64,000 bases of DNA from Methylophaga sp. UBA3192 (lineage in GTDB: Bacteria; Pseudomonadota; Gammaproteobacteria; Nitrosococcales; Methylophagaceae): assembly GCA_002363955.1 (NCBI GenBank), contig DEXE01000002.1, positions 124,001-188,000 of the forward strand, read 5' to 3'. Under the pieces are notes generated by a model that ran no database searches, had not been told where the DNA came from, and saw nothing but the letters and a program-made list of their open reading frames with translations. Shown piece after piece: positions 50,814 through 58,095 of this stretch; position 1 is the first letter of the stretch, and every line of letters begins with the position of its first letter. The translations under genes and the position numbers were made by a program.

Positions 50814-50920
50814 AACTGTTCTCCAAGTAATGGCAGGTACTTTAGAGGCAAGCGGGTATTCGACAAAATCGCTCAGCGCCAATATAGTTGGTGCTAAACA
50901 AATTTTAAAGTGGACTAGCT

Positions 50921-51790
50921 ATGCGTATTGAACAAGTTGAAGCGTTTGTGAAAACAGCAGAATGCGGGTCCTTCGCAAACGCCGCTATCGCATTAGGAAT
51001 GAGACGAAGCACCGTAAGTGCAGCGGTTTCTGCATTGGAAGATGAGTTGGCAATTCACCTTTTTCAACGCTCTGGAAACAGTTTGCAGATAACCCCCATT
51101 GCACAATCTTTATTGGCGGACAGCCAGCGTTTATTGCAATCCGCCATCCGTATCAGACAACTTAGTAATCAGCATCTGGAAGGTATCGAATCAGAGCTCC
51201 GAGTTGCACGAGATGATGCCTTGCCAGAAGTCTTCTGGCATCAGTGTATGCATGATTTACACGTCGAGTTTCCGCAAACTTCCACCTCGGTATACCTGTT
51301 ACCAACACAGGAACATCACGAGTTTATTGATAATGGAATTGTCGATATAAGCTTTGGCGTTAATAACGCGGTAGATCCCAATTTTCGGCTTGGCATGATC
51401 GAACAGCGAACGGTTGTCAGTCCAGTACATCCGCTAGCGAATCTGGCCCAGGTGACAGAAAGTGATTTAAGCCAGTACACGCAGATCTGTCTTACCTTCC
51501 TGCAAAAGGGGCAATTGGTCATTCAGAACCAGATTGGCCGGCAGTATTCAGGCCTCACAATGTATGAATTAATCAGAGACGCCGTATTACGTGGCGATGG
51601 CTGGGCCATATTACCCACAACACTGATTCAAACTCACCTCAAACAGCAACAGCTCGTGAGTCTGGCGACCGAAACGGCATTATCTGCAACTTACTTTCAA
51701 TGCTTATCCCGGCAGGCAAACCGCAAGGTCGCGACCTGGTTAAAAAATCGTGTCACGCATGCGTTAACCCATGAATTTAAAGGCTGGTAG
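50921..51790 (+). CDS. LysR-family transcriptional regulator
   Basis: A 289-residue regulator with an N-terminal winged helix-turn-helix (IEQVEAFVKTAECGSFANAA then RRSTVSAAVSALEDELAIHL, residues 3-50) and a C-terminal effector-binding domain of two lobes. The effector cannot be told from sequence. It is divergent from the cation transporter gene with 107 bases between starts, so it may control that gene. An A/B repeat follows its stop by 8 bases. Confidence 0.93.
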   Translation: MRIEQVEAFVKTAECGSFANAAIALGMRRSTVSAAVSALEDELAIHLFQRSGNSLQITPIAQSLLADSQRLLQSAIRIRQLSNQHLEGIESELRVARDDALPEVFWHQCMHDLHVEFPQTSTSVYLLPTQEHHEFIDNGIVDISFGVNNAVDPNFRLGMIEQRTVVSPVHPLANLAQVTESDLSQYTQICLTFLQKGQLVIQNQIGRQYSGLTMYELIRDAVLRGDGWAILPTTLIQTHLKQQQLVSLATETALSATYFQCLSRQANRKVATWLKNRVTHALTHEFKGW

Positions 51791-51798
51791 GTGTAAAG

Positions 51799-51904
51799 AA
51801 TTTATCCGCAGATTACGCTGATGGACGCAGATTATTCATCAAGATAAATAAACCACAGAGACACAGAGAACACAGAGGTTTTAAAGGAATCTATCCGTAG
51901 ATTT
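51799..51904. repeat. Interspersed repeat, units B then A (LysR gene 3' side)
   Basis: Unit B with one change (TTTATCCGCAGATTACGCTG) at 51801, then unit A (AACCACAGAGACACAGAGAA) at 51850, then a partial second B (ATCTATCCGTAGATTT) to 51904. Confidence 0.85.
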
Positions 51905-51915
51905 AAAGGTTTTTT

Positions 51916-52003
51916 GGTAGGTTGGGTTGAATGCAATGAAACCCAACAAATAACGAAAATTCAAACCAAAATGTTGGGTTTCGCCAGCTCAACCCAACCT
52001 ACC
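51916..52003. repeat. Inverted GTAGGTTGGGTTGA repeat forming a hairpin after the dioxygenase gene
   Basis: The left arm GGTAGGTTGGGTTGAATGCA...AAACCCAAC (51916-51948) and right arm GTTGGGTTTCGCCAGCTCAA...CCTACC (51973-52003) are inverted copies of one repeat, each of which also has its own internal GTTGGGTT/AACCCAAC symmetry. It ends 7 bases from the stop of the convergent-facing dioxygenase gene and could act as its terminator. A single left-arm copy is at 53003-53036. Confidence 0.75.
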
Positions 52004-52009
52004 TTACTG

Positions 52010-52816
52010 TTAACGATCCGACCATAAATACATGCTCGCTTTTTTATTGAGCACCTGTAATTCATATGATTTTGAACTGGCCGAGCCAGCAAATCCATAA
52101 CAGACGTGAAGGGGAAGCAAGTGTTCTTCTCTTGGATGGCAATAGCGTGCAAAAGGTGCTGACTGCCAATTAATAAGTCTTTTTTCTCTTTCCGTTTCAG
52201 TCAGCTTTTCATCACAACATGTTTCAAGTAACCAGTCCTCAAATGACTCGTTCATGGTTTTTGCTTCATCCGTCTCCGGCGTGAAAAAAGCCCGCATATT
52301 GTGAAAGGAAAACCCGGAACCTATCAGCAGCAAGGATTGATCACCCAACGTTTGTAGAGCCTGTCCCATTTTGATATGTAGCTCAGGGTCGAGGTTGTTG
52401 ACCAGAGACAATTGAACGCAGGGGATATCCGCTTCCGGATACATGATTTTCAACGGTACAAACAGACCGTGATCAAACCCTCGGCTATCATCAAGCTTTG
52501 CTTCAATACCAGCATCCTTCAACGCTTCAGCCATTGACTGCGATAATGTCGGAGCGCCCGGACAGGGATATTGAATTTCATAGGATTCTTTGGGAAAGCC
52601 GTTGTAATCATAGATAAGCGAAGGATTTTCACCAGAAGTAATGGTTGGAGATGATTGTTCCCAATGAGCGCTGACAACGATAATTGCAGATGGTCGATCT
52701 ATGGATGCGGCGATATTCTTCAAACAACTCACCATCTCCTCATGACTTTTATCGCCCAGCAGCGGCATTGGTCCACCACCATGAGATAAATATAAAGCGC
52801 GACGTTGATTGTTCAT
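52010..52816 (-). CDS. DODA-type extradiol aromatic ring-opening dioxygenase (YgiD-like)
   Basis: Metal-dependent dioxygenase family related to LigB and DOPA 4,5-dioxygenase. The 268-residue protein has the N-terminal metal His in YLSHGGGPM, a second in VSAHWEQ near residue 56, the LIGSGFSFHNM region near residue 155 with His, and CYGFAG near the end. Natural substrates of the bacterial YgiD group are not established. ATG at 52816 has GAGGAATGC with suitable spacing, and a second ATG lies two codons upstream. The gene is enclosed by repeat blocks of the same composition on both sides. Confidence 0.85.
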   Translation of the reverse strand: MNNQRRALYLSHGGGPMPLLGDKSHEEMVSCLKNIAASIDRPSAIIVVSAHWEQSSPTITSGENPSLIYDYNGFPKESYEIQYPCPGAPTLSQSMAEALKDAGIEAKLDDSRGFDHGLFVPLKIMYPEADIPCVQLSLVNNLDPELHIKMGQALQTLGDQSLLLIGSGFSFHNMRAFFTPETDEAKTMNESFEDWLLETCCDEKLTETEREKRLINWQSAPFARYCHPREEHLLPLHVCYGFAGSASSKSYELQVLNKKASMYLWSDR

Positions 52817-52835
52817 TGGCATTCCTCGCTGGTAA

Positions 52836-52990
52836 TTAACCACAGAGACACAGAGGACACGGAGGTTTCAAAGAAGTTTATCCGCAGATTACGCAGATGA
52901 ACGCAGATTTTTAATTAATATTCATCAAGACTAATTAACCACAGAGACACAGAGGGCAAAGAGATTTCAAAGAAATCTATTTATAGATTA
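52836..52990. repeat. Interspersed repeat block, units A-B-A-B
   Basis: Two A units (TTAACCACAGAGACACAGAG at 52836 and 52935) alternate with an intact B unit (TTTATCCGCAGATTACGCAG at 52877) and a decayed B (ATCTATTTATAGATT at 52975). The longest block of the family in the window, between the dioxygenase gene and the 3' end of the next gene. Confidence 0.85.
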
Positions 52991-53002
52991 TTAGGATATT
53001 TT

Positions 53003-53036
53003 TGGTAAATTGGGTTGAATGCAATGAAACCCAACA
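53003..53036. repeat. Single GTTGGGTTGA/AACCCAAC repeat copy
   Basis: AAATTGGGTTGAATGCAATG then AAACCCAAC, nearly identical to the left arm at 51916-51948 and in the same orientation; it lies 64 bases after the stop side of the membrane-anchored orphan gene. Confidence 0.75.
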
Positions 53037-53099
53037 ATTAAGGAAAAATCAAAATTAAAGGGAAGCGCCCCCTTTTATTTCTCCTTATGCAGTGGCTTG

Positions 53100-54245
53100 T
53101 TATGACGCATTTGCACCAGATGTTACGCTTGATATTTTACCCTTAATGTATTTTTCCAGAGTTTGGTTGATTTGTTCAAAAGCTTCCTTGTGCTTTTGAT
53201 CCTGCTCCACCGACTGCCTCAAAGCAGAAATCTCCTTTGCGGAGTGGAATTGGGCCAGAATCTCCATGAGCTTGTTGTCTCCAAGCAGGTTCTTGAACGT
53301 GCCTCGCGATGAAACTAGCGAACCATTGTGTGGCCTAATCTTATAAGTATCTTCCATGATTTTGTAGAAATTCTTCATGTGACCAAGACCATACTCGCTC
53401 AATGCCCAATAGTTTCTACAAAGCGTGGAATCTGTTTCAAACCGCTGCCCTTCGGATCGGACTAGTTTTATGCACAATCCATATTGACCAGAGTAGTAAA
53501 GAGACTGCATTTTGTAGATAAAGCGATCTCTATCAATTGGCTTTCTATTAAGGACGATGGTTTGAAGCTTGCAAAATAGCTGATAGATCTCATAGAAATT
53601 GCGCCGACGATAACTTATCGTTGGGTCAACTGGACGGAGTATTTGCCCATTGATTATCGTTTCGCAGTTCTGATTTATATGGCGCTCTCCAAAATGGTAG
53701 ATGCGAATTTTCTCTCTAATCTGTTCAAGCAAGAGAATTTCTTCGGCAGTGGCATACGTATGAAAACTAAGTATCTTATTAGCCAGTTCATTAAGCTCTA
53801 GCGAGCGATCCAATATTTCTTGTCCAATGACTAGAAGTCCATCCTTCACATGTGGGTCATATCGGTAAGATTCATTGAGGCATTTGTTTCGTAGCCCCAA
53901 AGCTATCGTATCTTCAGAAAGATTGCCGGACCGTATTTCGGATTGATAGAAAGACGGACTGTTATTACTATGGCGCATAATCAAGTCAAACAGTGAAAAC
54001 AGCCGCTTATATGTGTCAAAAAGTGTGAGCTCAACAACTGGCCGAAGCTTTTTGCGGCGTTTTCGCTCAGGAAGGTAAGAGAACACCGTCCAAAAAACAA
54101 GCGCGGCAATGATTGAAAGCAAAATTGGAAGCAGTACGGTGCTGTCTTCGGCCCATTCTTCAAACCAATTCAAAAGACTATGTCCTATATTGCTCAGAAA
54201 TCGGAAAAACTCTTCCCCTGCCTTCATGTCTGCACTTTCCGTCAT
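53100..54245 (-). CDS. Membrane-anchored protein of unknown function
   Basis: I do not recognise a family. The 381-residue protein has one membrane segment near residues 36-56 (VLLPILLSIIAALVFWTVFS) followed by a basic patch (PERKRRKKLRP) and a long helical cytoplasmic part of about 310 residues with many Tyr, Arg and Glu. The C-terminal 50 residues look like a coiled coil (SAKEISALRQSVEQDQKHKE). The layout resembles membrane-tethered accessory proteins of defence or phage islands, but no catalytic motif is seen. It is a single gene in the accessory stretch; the 371 bases upstream hold only an A/B repeat next to the following gene. Confidence 0.7.
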   Translation of the reverse strand: MTESADMKAGEEFFRFLSNIGHSLLNWFEEWAEDSTVLLPILLSIIAALVFWTVFSYLPERKRRKKLRPVVELTLFDTYKRLFSLFDLIMRHSNNSPSFYQSEIRSGNLSEDTIALGLRNKCLNESYRYDPHVKDGLLVIGQEILDRSLELNELANKILSFHTYATAEEILLLEQIREKIRIYHFGERHINQNCETIINGQILRPVDPTISYRRRNFYEIYQLFCKLQTIVLNRKPIDRDRFIYKMQSLYYSGQYGLCIKLVRSEGQRFETDSTLCRNYWALSEYGLGHMKNFYKIMEDTYKIRPHNGSLVSSRGTFKNLLGDNKLMEILAQFHSAKEISALRQSVEQDQKHKEAFEQINQTLEKYIKGKISSVTSGANAS

Positions 54246-54540
54246 TTACGACCTACATTGTGTTAATGAGATCTGCGATCTAATAATAATTTAGCAAACT
54301 CATCTATGCCCGTTAAGTAACTGAAATTATGCATTTTATATTTGGAAAACTATAACCGAAATAATTAACAGAGAATCATTCAAGAGTGATGGAAGGCTTT
54401 TCCGAAAAATTTTGGTAAGGATTTCGATGGCAAATCATCAGGAAACGAATGTAAATTAATCTTCACACCCTTGTATGAAACAGTAGTTTAAAAATTCATA
54501 ATGAACTACTTAAGAACATAGACTTCAAGTATTCAATTTT

Positions 54541-54622
54541 AAATCTGCGCCATCTGCGAAATCTGCGGATAAATCTTTCTAACACCCAAAACTCCGTGCC
54601 CTCTGTGTCTCTGTGGTTAATT
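54541..54622. repeat. Interspersed repeat, inverted (aldo/keto reductase 3' side)
   Basis: Inverted unit B (ATCTGCGAAATCTGCGGATA) at 54552 and inverted unit A (CCTCTGTGTCTCTGTGGTTA) at 54600. Unit A supplies the TAA stop codon of the aldo/keto reductase gene. Nothing else was seen in 54246-54540. Confidence 0.85.
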
Positions 54623-55423
54623 ACTTTCAAAAGCCTGAATAGCCTTAGCCACATTATCCATAAGATGAACCGGATTAATCGTCCCAACCACCACACTAGC
54701 CACAGCCGGGTTAGCAAAGATCATTTCAAAGCTGGCACTGACACTGTCTTTAGTTGAATTAGCAGGCAAATGCCCACTGGCAAACGCTTTTTTGATAAAG
54801 ATGGCTTTATTGAGCTGGTTGGCCGTATCAATCACGATTTGTTCGTCCTGATAGGCGAGGTTATGGGTGACCATGACGATATCGGACTGTTGCAGGGCGA
54901 GCAGGCCGCCTTCGACGGTTTTGCTGGAGATACCGGTGGCTGCAATCAGACCTTGCTGCTTAAGTTCATTGAGGGTTTCCAATGCCCGATGCTGTTCGAT
55001 GATCGGTACATCGTTTCCGTCAGAGTGAATCAATACAATATCAACCATGTCTCGATTGAGTCGTTGCAGGCTTTGTTCAACACTTCTCATAATCGCATCA
55101 CGGGAAAAATCGAAATGTGACTCGCCGGTAGTGGCGTCAAACTGTTCACCGGCTTTGGAGCAGATAATCCAGTCATGTGGCAGTTGAGGTAATAACTTGC
55201 CAAGGCGTTGTTCACTGTTGCCGTATGCGGGGGCAGTATCAATCAGATTAATGCCGAGATCCCATGCTTGTTGCAGTAAGGCAAGTGCGGCCTCGTCATC
55301 AGGAATAGTAAACGCTTCGGGGTATTTAACGCCTTTATCACGTCCCAGTTTTACTGTGCCGAGTCCCAGTACAGAAACATCAAGCTCGGTGCCGGGAATA
55401 TTCTTTTTAGGTAACTTTTTCAT
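54617..55423 (-). CDS. Aldo/keto reductase
   Basis: A 268-residue NAD(P)H-dependent reductase fold with the catalytic tetrad visible: Asp and Tyr in LIDTAPAYGNSE near residues 62-67, Lys in IICSKAGE near residue 92, and His in VLIHSDG near residue 130. The C-terminal part has the cofactor segment VVVGTINPVHLMDN. Substrate unknown. It is the last of three coupled genes, gmhA, FAD oxidoreductase, this one, and overlaps the FAD gene by 4 bases. Its stop codon lies inside a repeat, so the original C-terminus may have been altered. Confidence 0.88.
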   Translation of the reverse strand: MKKLPKKNIPGTELDVSVLGLGTVKLGRDKGVKYPEAFTIPDDEAALALLQQAWDLGINLIDTAPAYGNSEQRLGKLLPQLPHDWIICSKAGEQFDATTGESHFDFSRDAIMRSVEQSLQRLNRDMVDIVLIHSDGNDVPIIEQHRALETLNELKQQGLIAATGISSKTVEGGLLALQQSDIVMVTHNLAYQDEQIVIDTANQLNKAIFIKKAFASGHLPANSTKDSVSASFEMIFANPAVASVVVGTINPVHLMDNVAKAIQAFESN

Positions 55424-56619
55424 TTAAGAAATGCCCGATCCCAGAGTGGTTCGGCAAGCTGGGCCAGGGGCAAAATATGCTGCTCGGAATGGGCTGTTTT
55501 TGCGGCATTTTGTTTTGCCAGGGCTTCAATAACTTTATCGGCCAGATCGGGGGCCAGGGCGAGTTTGGTCGGCCAGGCAATATGCAGATTGTTATGGCTG
55601 CTGACATAGGCGCTATCGGGACGCGCAAACCCGCTTTGTTTGGGTTCGGCGCGATTGACGTTATGAGTCGTCCACTCCAGTTCCGGCAGGATAAACCATG
55701 GCAAAATCTGTTTGAGTAGCGCCCGTGCTTCTTCAATCAAACTATCAGGATCTTTGCCGACACCTTCTTCCGCAATATTACCGCCGAGGTACCAGACGAT
55801 ATTGCCGGTTTTATCGGGATGGCTGCTGATGGTGGCGATCGGTTTGCTGCCACTGCCAAGACCATGAGCATAAATTTGCGGTAAAGGATTAGCCGGATCT
55901 TTGGCTTTGCAGAGCAGCATTTGCAAAGGCCGTTTCTGCATTTTGGGTTTGCTCAGTTGCAGGCTTTCTAACAATTCACCAGTTCCTTCACCAGAGGTGA
56001 GCACAAACTGCTGTGCCTGAATTTCCAGTTCATTACCAAACCGTATGGCGGTGATTTGGCCATCCTGTTTTTTCCATTCCGGTGTGCTGTCAGGTGTTTT
56101 TAAAATCGTTGCGGCATAGGGTTTGATTAAGGCTTCAAGCAAACTGCTGACATCCAGTACCGGTTCATCCAACTGGTATAACGTGCCTTTAAAACCATTA
56201 TCGGCAAACAAACCGCTGCGCTCTGATTTGGGAATATTCTGCATCCGGCTTTGCAGCGCTTTGCTGGCAAAGAATGACACCATTTTGGAAGACAGACTTT
56301 GGGTGGACCAGAGCAGTTGATGTTCGGTAAACACATTGACGCTGGATAAATCAATTTCGCCTTTACCTTGCAGACAAGCTTTCCAACGGGCTGGCATGCC
56401 GCTGATGGTTTGCGCGGCGTTAGATAAAATGCCATTTAATGCATATTTGCTGCCGCCATGAATAATGCCCTGAGCACTGAGGGTTTGGGCATGGCCTATT
56501 TTCTGATTTTCCAGCAACAGACAGTGATAACCCAACTGGCTCAGCCGATTATGCAACCATAATCCGGCAATGCCGGCGCCAACAATAACGACGTCTGCTG
56601 TAATGATGTTTTGACTCAT
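55420..56619 (-). CDS. FAD-dependent oxidoreductase (DAO family)
   Basis: A 399-residue flavoprotein with the N-terminal dinucleotide motif VVIVGAGIAGLWLHNRLSQLG (residues about 10-30, GxGxxG), a second conserved FAD segment QGIIHGGSKYALNG near residue 50, and a C-terminal flavin segment SHNNLHIAWPTKLALAPDLA. It belongs to the D-amino-acid oxidase/glycerol-3-phosphate dehydrogenase superfamily; substrate unknown. It overlaps gmhA and the aldo/keto reductase by 4 bases on each side, so it is tightly coupled to LPS heptose synthesis, for a reason that is not clear. Confidence 0.85.
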   Translation of the reverse strand: MSQNIITADVVIVGAGIAGLWLHNRLSQLGYHCLLLENQKIGHAQTLSAQGIIHGGSKYALNGILSNAAQTISGMPARWKACLQGKGEIDLSSVNVFTEHQLLWSTQSLSSKMVSFFASKALQSRMQNIPKSERSGLFADNGFKGTLYQLDEPVLDVSSLLEALIKPYAATILKTPDSTPEWKKQDGQITAIRFGNELEIQAQQFVLTSGEGTGELLESLQLSKPKMQKRPLQMLLCKAKDPANPLPQIYAHGLGSGSKPIATISSHPDKTGNIVWYLGGNIAEEGVGKDPDSLIEEARALLKQILPWFILPELEWTTHNVNRAEPKQSGFARPDSAYVSSHNNLHIAWPTKLALAPDLADKVIEALAKQNAAKTAHSEQHILPLAQLAEPLWDRAFLK

Positions 56620-57179
56620 GCTTTGCTGAGTTTCTCGTCCAGTGCTTCACATAACCAGTGACCAATCAGGATATGGCCTTCCTGGACCCGGGCGGTTTCT
56701 GTGTCGGCGACACAGACACAATGATCGGCAATGGCTTTAAGCTGTCCGCCACTTTGGCCGGTAAAGGCAATGGTTGCACAACCCGCTTTTTTGGCAGTGT
56801 TAATGCCGTTAATGACATTGGCACTGTTACCGGAAGTCGATAAACCAATTGCCACATCGCCGGGTCGGGCCAGCGCCTGAATTTGCCGATCGAATACGGT
56901 TTCAAAGCTGTAATCGTTGCTGTGTGCAGTGAGAATTGAGGTGTCGGTAGTTAGCGCAATTGCGGCCAGCGGTCTGCGATCTTCTTTATAACGAATCACA
57001 AATTCCGCCGCCAGATGCTGGGCATCGGAAGCGCTGCCGCCATTGCCGAAGAACAAAACTTTATTGTCATTCAGCACGCAGTCGCTGATAAGGACCAGTA
57101 AATCATTTAATTGAGGCTCCATATCGAACAAGCTTTCAATCATCTTTTGGTGGCGCTGCAAGGTGGATTTAAATGACAC
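56616..57179 (-). CDS. gmhA: Phosphoheptose isomerase (SIS domain)
   Basis: Converts sedoheptulose 7-phosphate to D-glycero-D-manno-heptose 7-phosphate, the first step of ADP-heptose synthesis. The 187-residue protein has the SIS-domain elements FGNGGSASDAQHLAAEFVIR near residue 45, the zinc/catalytic residues of that region, GLSTSGNSANVINGI near residue 112 and VQEGHILIGHWLCEAL near the C-terminus. First gene of a three-gene unit with two oxidoreductases. DiaA is a related alternative, but the residues and the nearby LPS genes favour GmhA. Confidence 0.88.
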   Translation of the reverse strand: MSFKSTLQRHQKMIESLFDMEPQLNDLLVLISDCVLNDNKVLFFGNGGSASDAQHLAAEFVIRYKEDRRPLAAIALTTDTSILTAHSNDYSFETVFDRQIQALARPGDVAIGLSTSGNSANVINGINTAKKAGCATIAFTGQSGGQLKAIADHCVCVADTETARVQEGHILIGHWLCEALDEKLSKA

Positions 57180-57285
57180 GGCTTACCTCATTTCGGCTCT
57201 GGTGGTAGTATTTGTGGTTTCCTGCAAACAGTGTAACAAAACGCTGTGCGCGTTCGCACAACTCACTGCTTGGCATAGCCTTTAG

Positions 57286-58095
57286 ATGGCCTTAATGAAA
57301 AAGAATTCCTGTTATTTGCGACAAGATTTGGCTCGGGCCTGGGCCGATAAGCCGGTATTTGATGCTGTGGCCAACATAGACGGCGAGATTTTTCGTGATA
57401 AAGAGGGCCGCCGGACCTTACGCTTTGAGCTGAATGATCGCTCGTATTTTCTGAAATACCATCAAGGTGTCGGCTGGGCGGAAATCATCAAAAATCTGCT
57501 GCAATTACGTTTACCGATTATCAGTGCCCGCAATGAATGGCAGGCGATTCACTTTCTCGAAAAGCACGGTATCGAAACCATGACGCTGGCCGGTTATGGC
57601 GAACAAGGCATTAATCCGGCGGCATTACGTTCGTTTGTAATTACTGATGATCTGGTGAATACCATGAGCCTGGAATATGTTGGTGAACAATGGCAACAAC
57701 GGCCACCGGGTTTTGCCACCAAACAGGCGCTGATCCGCAAGCTGGCCAATATGGCGGGCACCATGCATAAAAACGGCATGAATCACCGTGATTTTTATCT
57801 GTGTCACTTTCTGTTGGATGAACGCTTTGCCGAGCACAATACCTTCGATGATAAAACGCCGGTTTATCTGATTGATTTGCACCGTGCGACTATTAGACAT
57901 AAAACACCGAAACGCTGGCAGATTAAAGATTTGGGCAGCCTGTATTTTTCGGCTTCCAGAGTGCCTTTGACTAAACGGGACAAATTACGCTTTATGCAGA
58001 TTTATTCAGGCTTACCTTTGCGTACGATGCTCAGTGAGCAGGCCGATTTATGGCGTGAGGTGGAACGTCGCGCGCAAAAGTTGCTGGCGGAATAA
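57286..58095 (+). CDS. waaP: Lipopolysaccharide core heptose(I) kinase WaaP
   Basis: Protein-kinase-like enzyme that phosphorylates the first heptose of the LPS inner core. The 269-residue protein has the ATP-lobe Lys in SYFLKYHQGVGWAEI near residue 57, the catalytic loop GMNHRDFYLCHFLL near residue 162, and the metal-binding Asp in YLIDLHRA near residue 195, followed by RWQIKDLGSLYFSA. All are typical of WaaP/RfaP. An in-frame ATG three codons downstream is an equal start candidate. Its stop overlaps the tandem-kinase gene by one base (TAATG). Confidence 0.93.
   Translation: MALMKKNSCYLRQDLARAWADKPVFDAVANIDGEIFRDKEGRRTLRFELNDRSYFLKYHQGVGWAEIIKNLLQLRLPIISARNEWQAIHFLEKHGIETMTLAGYGEQGINPAALRSFVITDDLVNTMSLEYVGEQWQQRPPGFATKQALIRKLANMAGTMHKNGMNHRDFYLCHFLLDERFAEHNTFDDKTPVYLIDLHRATIRHKTPKRWQIKDLGSLYFSASRVPLTKRDKLRFMQIYSGLPLRTMLSEQADLWREVERRAQKLLAE

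Noticed and set aside
52933..53036. A phage or integron attachment site at the repeat block
   Set aside because: No integrase is adjacent and the repeats occur widely in the window; xerC at 39.9 kb is the housekeeping gene in its normal operon.
40794..54622. The A/B repeats as a CRISPR array
   Set aside because: Units are scattered over 14 kb at gene ends, occur in both orientations, have no regular spacers and no cas genes are near.
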